Part shown: positions 54,826 through 61,903 of the stretch, piece by piece
Layout: every line of letters begins with the position of its first letter
Position numbering within the stretch: position 1 is the first letter of the stretch
DNA from: Hyphomicrobiales bacterium
GTDB lineage: Bacteria; Pseudomonadota; Alphaproteobacteria; Rhizobiales; Beijerinckiaceae
Length of the DNA stretch: 64,000 bases
Assembly (NCBI GenBank): GCA_028290285.1
Contig: JAQGKD010000110.1
Coordinates: forward strand, 1-64,000
Reading direction: 5' to 3'
Made by a program: the position numbers and the translations under genes
Notes under the pieces: model-generated
What the model saw: only the letters and a program-made list of their open reading frames with translations
What the model was told of the DNA's origin: nothing
The model's database searches: none

Positions 54826-55533
54826 GTGACCATTCAAACCCGTCCCACACGCGCAATCAGGTTCAGAGGCCGGTCCTTCTTGGCCCTGGTCCTCAATCCT
54901 GAAGGACCGTTGGCAGACTGGCTGGCCGAGGTCGATGCCTGGCTCGAGCGCTCCCCCGGCTTCTTCGGAGGCAAGCCCGTCGTCCTGGATGTTGCAGGCC
55001 TGGAACTGGACAAGGTGGCCTTGCCGATCCTGATCCGGGATCTCGCCGCGCGCGACATTCGCATCATGGGCATCGAGAACGCCGACCCACGCCTCGCCGG
55101 GCCCGACATTCCGCCATTCCTGAATGGCGGACGCTCCGCATCCTTTCTGGGCACCCCCGCTCCGGTACCGGAGACGAAGCCCGCCACGCCCGCGACTCCG
55201 ACCGCGAATGCGCTGGTAATCGAGGCACCCGTCCGGTCCGGCCAGTCGATCGTTTTCCCCGAAGGCGACGTCACCATCCTCGGCTCGATCGGTTCCGGCG
55301 CAGAAGTCATCGCCGGCGGCTCCATCCATATCTACGGCACCTTGCGCGGACGCGCGATGGCGGGCGCCTATGGCAATGCGCGCGCGCGCATCTTCTGCCG
55401 CAAGCTCGAAGCCGAACTGATCGCCATCGACGGTCTCTACAAGATCGCAGACGAAATCGAGCCGCAGCTTCGCAAGAAGCCGGTGCAGGCCTGGCTCGAA
55501 AACGAAACCATGAAAATCACCCTGCTCGACTGA
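54826..55533 (+). CDS. minC: Septum site-determining protein MinC
   Basis: A 235-residue FtsZ-assembly inhibitor. It has an N-terminal FtsZ-binding domain (residues 1-105) and, after a Pro/Thr/Ala linker, the C-terminal beta-helix (GSIGSGAEVIAGGSIHIYGTLRGRAMAGAYGN), which is the MinD-binding part. GTG is the start codon. MinD and MinE follow in order, a complete Min system. Confidence 0.96.
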   Translation: MTIQTRPTRAIRFRGRSFLALVLNPEGPLADWLAEVDAWLERSPGFFGGKPVVLDVAGLELDKVALPILIRDLAARDIRIMGIENADPRLAGPDIPPFLNGGRSASFLGTPAPVPETKPATPATPTANALVIEAPVRSGQSIVFPEGDVTILGSIGSGAEVIAGGSIHIYGTLRGRAMAGAYGNARARIFCRKLEAELIAIDGLYKIADEIEPQLRKKPVQAWLENETMKITLLD

Positions 55534-55548
55534 GAGGAACAAACACCA

Positions 55549-56364
55549 ATGGCTGAGGTCCTGGTGGTCACATCCGGTAAAGGCGGCGTCGGCAAGACGA
55601 CGTCCACCGCCGCACTCGGCGCCGCACTGGCGCAAACGGGGCAGACCGTCGCTGTCGTCGACTTCGACGTCGGCTTGCGCAATCTCGATCTCGTCATGGG
55701 CGCCGAGCGCCGGGTCGTATACGATCTCATCAACGTCGCCAATGGCGAGGCCAGGCTGCATCAGGCGCTCATCCGCGACAAACGCATCGAGACGCTCTAC
55801 CTGCTGCCCGCCTCCCAGACGCGCGACAAGGATGCCCTGACCGAAGAGGGCGTGAAGCGCGTCATCAGCGAATTGCGCGAGCGTTTCGACTGGATCATCT
55901 GTGACAGCCCCGCCGGTATCGAGCGCGGCGCGACGCTCGCCATGAGATATGCCGACCTCGCCGTCGTCATCGCCAATCCGGAAGTCTCCTCCGTTCGCGA
56001 CTCCGATCGCATCATAGGCCTCCTTGACGCCAAGACCGAGCGCGCCGAGAACGGCCAGCGGATGGAAAAGCACCTCCTGCTCACCCGCTACGACGCTGCC
56101 CGCGCCGGGCGCGGCGAAATGCTGAGCGTCGAGGACGTGCTCGAAATCCTGTCGATCCCCCTGCTGGGCATCATCCCGGAGAGCGAAGAGGTGCTGCGCG
56201 CGTCGAACGTCGGCTCGCCGGTCACCCTCAACAATGCATCGAGTGCGCCCGCACGCGCCTATATGGACGCGGCGCGCCGGCTCTGTGGCGAAGACATCCC
56301 CATGAGCATTCCCATGCACAAGAAAGGAATTCTCGACAGACTCTTCGGCCGGAGGGCGGCATGA
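55549..56364 (+). CDS. minD: Septum site-determining protein MinD
   Basis: A 271-residue Walker-type ATPase. The deviant Walker A motif is [26 protein letters not shown] and [19 protein letters not shown] are the switch motifs. The C-terminal [10 protein letters not shown] is the amphipathic membrane-targeting helix. It lies 15 bases after minC. MinD-ATP recruits MinC to the membrane and is released by MinE. Confidence 0.97.
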   Translation: MAEVLVVTSGKGGVGKTTSTAALGAALAQTGQTVAVVDFDVGLRNLDLVMGAERRVVYDLINVANGEARLHQALIRDKRIETLYLLPASQTRDKDALTEEGVKRVISELRERFDWIICDSPAGIERGATLAMRYADLAVVIANPEVSSVRDSDRIIGLLDAKTERAENGQRMEKHLLLTRYDAARAGRGEMLSVEDVLEILSIPLLGIIPESEEVLRASNVGSPVTLNNASSAPARAYMDAARRLCGEDIPMSIPMHKKGILDRLFGRRAA

Positions 56365-56702
56365 GCATCTTCAGCCTGTTCAACCGGCGCACGAGTGCTC
56401 CTGTCGCGCGGGAACGCCTGCAGATCCTGCTCGCGCACGAGCGCGGCACGAATTGCAATTCGGACCTGATCGCCCTTCTACAGAAGGAAGTGCTGGCGGC
56501 CATCGCCAAGCACATCGACGTCGATCCCGACAAGGTCCAGATCAAAATGGAGCGTCGCGAGGAAGTTTCCCTGCTCGAAATCGACGTGGAGATCCCGACG
56601 CCCAAGCCGAAAGGCGGCAAGCCGGCCGAGACACGGGACCGCCAGGGCGACGCCAAGGCAGCCGACCGCTACGCGGTGCGCCGCGCGGGCCGGGCTGCCT
56701 GA
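56361..56702 (+). CDS. minE: Cell division topological specificity factor MinE
   Basis: A 113-residue protein, longer than E. coli MinE by about 25 residues. The membrane-targeting/anti-MinCD part is [27 protein letters not shown], followed by the topological domain ([24 protein letters not shown]). The extra C-terminus is a charged, low-complexity tail. The ATG overlaps the minD stop by 4 bases. Confidence 0.95.
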   Translation: MSIFSLFNRRTSAPVARERLQILLAHERGTNCNSDLIALLQKEVLAAIAKHIDVDPDKVQIKMERREEVSLLEIDVEIPTPKPKGGKPAETRDRQGDAKAADRYAVRRAGRAA

Positions 56703-56756
56703 AACTTCAGTTACGATCGGGAGAGGGGCGCGCTGCAGGCGGTCCCTCTTTCTGCG

Positions 56757-57440
56757 TCAGAGGTGCGGAATCCAGCCGCCGAGCGTATCGCCGACGGACG
56801 AGAGTGTGCTCACCACCTTTTCCTTCAGCGGCAGGACATTCGGCACGCTCACTTCGGGCAGCCAGTTCCGGATGCCGTCGAAGGATTTTACGGGCGCAGA
56901 CTGGGCGGTCACATCGGTGAACGCTGCCACCTGAACGGGCGCCGATTCGACCGGGGCAGAATGCTGAGCCAGAGCGATGGGCCGTCGCGGCGGAAGACTT
57001 GCCGGCACATGCGGACGCTGCGACCAGGCACTCTGTTTAACCGGAGGGTTCCATTCGGCTCTCGCGACCCGCACCGCAGGCTGGCCATCTGGCGTGGCCC
57101 AACCCGCGATCTTCATGTCGGGCCCAGCATCCCCCCGCGCGACATGCAGCACGTATTCGGAGAACAAATTTTCCGTGGACGCCCCGCCGAAGCCATCGAG
57201 CGTGAAGGCAGACGACAGCGGCACGACGACGCCCTCTGGAGCGCGATACGCGGGCGACATCGTTACGCGGGCCGATGACTTGGCCACATCCTGCGCGGAT
57301 GGCTGCGCGGCGATATAGGGGAGCACCATGCTCGTGACCGCGCCTGCGCAGATTGCTGTTGCGATGGAGAAGGTGAACTGCCCGCCGAAGCGGGCGACAC
57401 GCCGAAGGCCGGATCGTACGATTGTGGGATGGAGAACCAT
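56757..57440 (-). CDS. Hypothetical membrane-anchored protein
   Basis: A 227-residue protein with one N-terminal membrane segment (FTFSIATAICAGAVTSMVLPYIA) and a long periplasmic part rich in Ala, Pro and Val. The end (NVLPLKEKVVSTLSSVGDTLGGWIPHL) looks like an amphipathic helix. No family recognised. It converges with minE. Confidence 0.75.
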   Translation of the reverse strand: MVLHPTIVRSGLRRVARFGGQFTFSIATAICAGAVTSMVLPYIAAQPSAQDVAKSSARVTMSPAYRAPEGVVVPLSSAFTLDGFGGASTENLFSEYVLHVARGDAGPDMKIAGWATPDGQPAVRVARAEWNPPVKQSAWSQRPHVPASLPPRRPIALAQHSAPVESAPVQVAAFTDVTAQSAPVKSFDGIRNWLPEVSVPNVLPLKEKVVSTLSSVGDTLGGWIPHL

Positions 57441-57511
57441 GGCGACTCACCCGGTGGAAACTGATGCAACCTACTTGGCCGTGCGTTTGAGCCGAGATTG
57501 AGGCAAGCGCG

Positions 57512-58255
57512 TCACTCGTCTTGCGAGGGTGCGCCTTCGTCCGGCGTTTCCACCTTCCGCTGCCGCTGCAACCACAGCGCCGCGAGCCACCAGCCCAGCG
57601 CCCAGCACGACCCGACGGCCCAACCGGCGATCACGTCGGTGGGCCAATGCACGCCGAGATAGACGCGGCTGACACCCACGACGACCGTCAACAGCACCGC
57701 GCATGTCAGGAGATACACACGCACACGGGGCGCAGCCTGCGTACGGGCGAGCAACGCCCCGAGCGTCAGGTAGACGACCGCCGACATCATCGCGTGGCTG
57801 CTCGGAAAACTGAGCGTGTACACCTCCATGCCATGCGGCACGAGATCGGGACGCGGCCGGTCGAACCCGTATTTCAGGAGGTTGCTCAGCAAAACGCCGC
57901 CCACGATGGACACGGTAACGAGCAGGGCCGAGCGCCTCTTTCCGCTGATGGCGAGATAGCCGACGACGAACAGCGTGATCGTGGCCAGCACCGCCGTCCC
58001 GCCCAGCGCCGTGAAATCGCGCATGACCTCCTCGAACCATCGCGGTCCCAAGGGATCTGACAGATCCAGTGGATTCCTGAAGGCCAGCAGAATGGCGTTG
58101 TCGAAACCATGCGTCTCGCCCTCGAACACCTCGGAGGCCGTCTGGACGAAGATGTAAAGCGCGCTCGCCGCCAGGGCCAGCACGATCAGGAACCCGCGCT
58201 CCACGAGGCTCGCACGCTTCAGGAGCCGGCTGAGGATGTTCGCGTCATCGCGCAT
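57512..58255 (-). CDS. PAP2-family phosphatase
   Basis: A 247-residue membrane phosphatase. The three PAP2 motifs are KYGFDRPRPD (KxxxxxxRP), FPSSHAMMS (PSGH-like) and SRVYLGVHWPTDVIAG (SRxxxxxHxxxD). At least five hydrophobic helices surround them. It probably dephosphorylates lipid phosphates such as undecaprenyl pyrophosphate or phosphatidate. Confidence 0.93.
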   Translation of the reverse strand: MRDDANILSRLLKRASLVERGFLIVLALAASALYIFVQTASEVFEGETHGFDNAILLAFRNPLDLSDPLGPRWFEEVMRDFTALGGTAVLATITLFVVGYLAISGKRRSALLVTVSIVGGVLLSNLLKYGFDRPRPDLVPHGMEVYTLSFPSSHAMMSAVVYLTLGALLARTQAAPRVRVYLLTCAVLLTVVVGVSRVYLGVHWPTDVIAGWAVGSCWALGWWLAALWLQRQRKVETPDEGAPSQDE

Positions 58256-58405
58256 GAAGGTCCTGGAGTTCGTTTGGTGAGCGGCCGAGCAGTGCGCTTC
58301 GGTCGGGCCTGGTCAAGCCCGTCCCGCAAAGTCGCAGCCTGACCCTTGTTGCGGCGGGCTCGCATATCTAGCTTCACGACTCATCCATCGCGGGAGCCCG
58401 TTCCA

Positions 58406-60448
58406 TTGGCGCACGAAAATCCTTTCTTCGAAACCTGGGCGACACCCTTCGGCATGCCTCCCTTCGATCGCATCGAAACCCGGCACTATATGCCGGCGTT
58501 TGAGCGGGCAGTGGAAGACCATCGCGCCGAGATCGACGCTATCCGCAATGATCCGGCTGCCCCGACGTTCCAGAACAGTGTCGAGGCTTTTGAGCGCAGT
58601 GGCGCGGATCTCGTGCGCGTCAGCCTCGTGTTCCGCAACCTTGCAGGCACGGAATCGGACGAGGCCATTCGCGCTGTCGAGCGCGACCTGTCGCCGATCC
58701 TCGCACGTCACCGCAGCTCGATCTATCTGGATGCAACCCTTTTTGCGCGGATGGACGCAGTCCTCGACGGCCCCGAAGGGGCGAGTCTCGACCCGGAGCA
58801 GAAGCGTCTGACCGAGCGCCTGCACAAGGCCTTCGTGCGCTCGGGCGCCCGCCTCTCGGAGACTGAGCGCGCCCGCCTTTCCGACATCACCGCCCGCCTG
58901 GCCACGCTCGGCACGCAATTCTCACAGAACGTGCTGCAGGATGAGTCGGATTACATCCTTCTCCTCAAGGAAGAGGCCGACCTCGCGGGCATGTCCGACG
59001 ATTTTCGCCTCGCGGCTGCGACACTCGCGCAGGCTCGTGGCCACGAAGGGCTGCACGCAGTGTCGCTTTCGCGCGGCAATGTGGAATCCTTCCTGACGCA
59101 ATCCACGCGGGCCGACCTGCGCGAGACGCTTCACGCAGCCTTTCTCGCGCGGGGTGAACGAGGCAGCACGACCGACAATCGCGACGTCATCGCCGAGACC
59201 ATCGCCTTGCGCGAAGAGCGCGCGAAGCTGCTCGGCTACGAGTCCTATGCTCACTACAAGCTCGACGACACGATGGCCGAGACGCCCGAAGCGGTGCGCG
59301 GCCTGCTCGATCGCGTCTGGGCCCCGGCCCGAGGCGCCGCCGCGCGCGAGCGTGACCGCCTCGCCGAAATTGCGTCGGACGAAGGCAATAACTCGCCCAT
59401 TCGCCAGCCGGACTGGCGTCATTATGCCGAAAAGCTGCGGCGCGCAGACTATGCGATCGACGATGGCGAGCTCCGCCCCTTCTTCCCCCTCGACCGCATG
59501 ATCGAGGCCGCCTTCTACGTGGCCGGACGTCTGTTCGGACTGACCTTCAAGGAGCGGAAAGATCTGCCGCTCTACGGCCGGCAGGTTCGCGCCTTCGAGG
59601 TCACCGGGGCGGACGGTCGTCACGTCGCAATCTTCCTCGGCGATTATTTCGCCCGTCCCTCGAAGCGCAGCGGCGCCTGGATGTCGGCCTTTCGCGTGCA
59701 GCAGAAGCTCGCGGGCGACATCAGGCCGATCATCATCAACGTCCTCAACATCGCGGAGCCCGCGCCCGGCGAACAGGCGCTTCTCAGCATTGACGAGGCG
59801 CGAACCTTGTTCCACGAGTTCGGCCACGCCCTGCATGGCATGCTCTCCAGCGTGAAGTACCCCTCGCTCGCAGGCACATCTGTCTCCTCAGACTTCGTGG
59901 AGCTTCCCTCGCAACTCTACGAGCATTGGCTGATGCAGCCGCAGGTCCTGCGCCTTTATGCGCGTCACGTCGAAACCGGCGAGCCCATCCCGGAAGATCT
60001 CATCAAGCGCCTGCACGCCGCGCGGGGCTTCAACCAGGGTTTCGGGACGGTCGAATATTGCGCCTCCGCGTTCGTGGATCTCGAAATGCATCTGTCGGCC
60101 CCGGAAGCGCGCAAGGACCCCCTCGCCTTCGAACGCAAGGTGCTCGACAGGATCGGCATGCCCGCGGAAATCGCCATGCGTCATCGCAGCCCGCATTTCA
60201 CCCACGTCTTCTCGGGCGAGGGTTATGCATCGGGCTACTACAGCTATCTTTGGTCCGAAGTTCTCGACGCCGACGCCTTTTCCGCCTTCGAGGAGACAGG
60301 CGATATCTTCGATCCGGCCACTGCGGCCCGCCTGCGCGATTTCGTTTATGCGGCTGGCAATCTTCGTGACCCCAAGGATGCCTACCTCGCCTTCAGGGGA
60401 AAGCTGCCCGGTGTCGAGCCCCTGCTCGAAACGCGGGGCCTGAGCTAA
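58406..60448 (+). CDS. M3-family oligopeptidase (peptidyl-dipeptidase Dcp-like)
   Basis: A 680-residue cytosolic zinc peptidase. HEFGHALHGML near residue 470 holds the HExxH zinc site; the later EYCASAFVDLEMH region follows the family pattern. The start is TTG 58406 (after GGGAG), giving AHENPFFETWATPFGMPPFDRI, the usual Dcp opening. An earlier TTG at 58346 would add 20 residues. It cleaves small peptides from the C-terminus or internally. Confidence 0.94.
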   Translation: MAHENPFFETWATPFGMPPFDRIETRHYMPAFERAVEDHRAEIDAIRNDPAAPTFQNSVEAFERSGADLVRVSLVFRNLAGTESDEAIRAVERDLSPILARHRSSIYLDATLFARMDAVLDGPEGASLDPEQKRLTERLHKAFVRSGARLSETERARLSDITARLATLGTQFSQNVLQDESDYILLLKEEADLAGMSDDFRLAAATLAQARGHEGLHAVSLSRGNVESFLTQSTRADLRETLHAAFLARGERGSTTDNRDVIAETIALREERAKLLGYESYAHYKLDDTMAETPEAVRGLLDRVWAPARGAAARERDRLAEIASDEGNNSPIRQPDWRHYAEKLRRADYAIDDGELRPFFPLDRMIEAAFYVAGRLFGLTFKERKDLPLYGRQVRAFEVTGADGRHVAIFLGDYFARPSKRSGAWMSAFRVQQKLAGDIRPIIINVLNIAEPAPGEQALLSIDEARTLFHEFGHALHGMLSSVKYPSLAGTSVSSDFVELPSQLYEHWLMQPQVLRLYARHVETGEPIPEDLIKRLHAARGFNQGFGTVEYCASAFVDLEMHLSAPEARKDPLAFERKVLDRIGMPAEIAMRHRSPHFTHVFSGEGYASGYYSYLWSEVLDADAFSAFEETGDIFDPATAARLRDFVYAAGNLRDPKDAYLAFRGKLPGVEPLLETRGLS

Positions 60449-60471
60449 GTGGTACCTGCTCGAGCGGAACA

Positions 60472-60702
60472 CTATTGGCGGCGGCTGCGAACCAGAAGTC
60501 CGCAGACGTAGCCGAGCTGAAGCGCAACAGCGCATGCGGCGACGTGCAGTAAGGCGCCGGCTTCGATCGAGGTTTGATCGGCGAGCGCCAAGGCTGCCGC
60601 CAGCGCAAGCGCCACGACCATAACGAGGATGAACACCACGATGCCAAAGCGCATCCCGCAGGCCATCCCAAGAAGCAGCGCGATTGTGACGATGATCATC
60701 AT
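60472..60702 (-). CDS. Small membrane protein
   Basis: A 76-residue protein with two or three hydrophobic helices (MIIVTIALLLGMACGMRFGIVVFILVMVVALALAAALAL and LLHVAACAVALQLGYVCGLLV) and a basic end. GGGGAATG lies before the start. No family recognised; plausible because the whole frame is hydrophobic and terminates with RSRRQ. Confidence 0.6.
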   Translation of the reverse strand: MMIIVTIALLLGMACGMRFGIVVFILVMVVALALAAALALADQTSIEAGALLHVAACAVALQLGYVCGLLVRSRRQ

Positions 60703-60828
60703 TCCCCGCTGCAGCGCGAATCAGAGGGAATTCGAACACGAAAATTTTAACGTCTTCGCTTCGCCTTTTTCCGCCCCGTGCGCGTTTCCGTTCGTGCTGC
60801 AGTGCAGCAGCGGCGAAAGCGAGGACGA

Positions 60829-61251
60829 ATGAGAGACGCTTATCAGGACACGCCCAAGGAACAGCTTGCCGCCCGCGTCGCTTGCGACGCAATACCCCGT
60901 ATGGCCAGCGTCCGCCGCTGGCCGGTCCTGGACATGGCGCTCGCGTTCTGTGTGACCTGTCTGTTGGCGCCACTACTCCTGTCCGTTGCCACGCTGGCGC
61001 TATTAAGCCAGGGACGGCCCCTGTTTCACAAGGTGGAAGGCACTGGCAGCAACGGACGCCGTTTTCGCAAGCTCACGTTCCGCGCGAGCCGGGTCGATAC
61101 GTCCTTCGGACGTGTACTGCGAAGCACAAATACCTCAGAGTTGCCCCTTCTCTGGAACATCCTGCGAGGCGACATGAGCTTCGCAAACCTGCGCGCGAGG
61201 GATGACGGGGCGTTCGCGAGCGCAGATACGCTTAACGCCCGCCATTCATAA
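60829..61251 (+). CDS. Truncated bacterial sugar transferase-like protein, probably inactive
   Basis: A 140-residue protein matching the N-terminal half of PF02397 (ExoY/WcaJ/PglC) sugar-phosphate transferases: one hydrophobic segment (MALAFCVTCLLAPLLLSVATLALL), then QGRPLFHKVEGTGSNGRRF, GRVLRSTNTSELPLLWNILRGDMSF. Canonical members read KfRTM, DELPQLwN and GdMSlVGPRP; here LTFRAS, SELPLLWN and GDMSFANLRA. The catalytic Asp of the DE dyad is Ser103. About 80 C-terminal residues are absent. It may be a regulatory or scaffold relic. Confidence 0.75.
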   Translation: MRDAYQDTPKEQLAARVACDAIPRMASVRRWPVLDMALAFCVTCLLAPLLLSVATLALLSQGRPLFHKVEGTGSNGRRFRKLTFRASRVDTSFGRVLRSTNTSELPLLWNILRGDMSFANLRARDDGAFASADTLNARHS

Positions 61252-61374
61252 ACTGGTCGCCCCTGGGATGATCCCGCCCGCAGGCCAGTGTTCGCGCATG
61301 GCCTTCGTGAGCTCGGCAACTCTTGTCTCAGCGAGGAATTTACCAGGACTGTCTGAACGGTACGGGGTACGGTC

Positions 61375-61878
61375 ATGACCAGTTTCAAAAACTTCGCGGT
61401 TGGATTCGTGCTTGTCGGAGGGCTCGTTGGCGGAACAGCCGAGGCCTATGCGCAGCGAGCGCACATTGGCGGCGGCGGTCACGCCATTCACGGCGGGTAC
61501 GGCCGGGGAGGATTTGGCTATTCGCGCGGATATGGTTGGGGCGGGGGCGGGTACGGCTGGGGCGGGTACGGCTGGGGTGGCGGATGGGGGCTTTTTGCTC
61601 CCGCTGCTCTCGCGGTCGGCACGATTGGTTTGCTCGCCGCGACGGCAAGCAGCGACTACGCCTATCCTCCAGGCAGCTATGGCTATGACATGGGCGCCTA
61701 TCCCGTCGGCGCCGGTTACTGGGGTCCCTATTCCGCGCCCGTGGTCTACGAGCCCTACGGCTACCCGGCCGGTGGAGGCTATTATTACACAGGGCGCGTG
61801 TTCCCCCGCGCATATCCCGGACCCCGCGTCGTTCACACGCATCGTGTCGTCCATACGCATCGCGTAGTTCACCGCTGA
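61375..61878 (+). CDS. Gly/Tyr-rich exported protein
   Basis: A 167-residue exported protein. The signal peptide (FAVGFVLVGGLVGGTAEAYAQ) is followed by a Gly/Tyr/Trp repeat region (GYGWGGGGYGWGGYGWGG) and a hydrophobic segment (LFAPAALAVGTIGLLAATA). It ends in a repeated HTHRVVHTHRVVHR motif, a possible metal-binding His array. No family recognised beyond rhizobial Gly-rich envelope proteins. Confidence 0.8.
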   Translation: MTSFKNFAVGFVLVGGLVGGTAEAYAQRAHIGGGGHAIHGGYGRGGFGYSRGYGWGGGGYGWGGYGWGGGWGLFAPAALAVGTIGLLAATASSDYAYPPGSYGYDMGAYPVGAGYWGPYSAPVVYEPYGYPAGGGYYYTGRVFPRAYPGPRVVHTHRVVHTHRVVHR

Positions 61879-61903
61879 ACGCGCCGGGATAACCGCCATT
61901 CGC

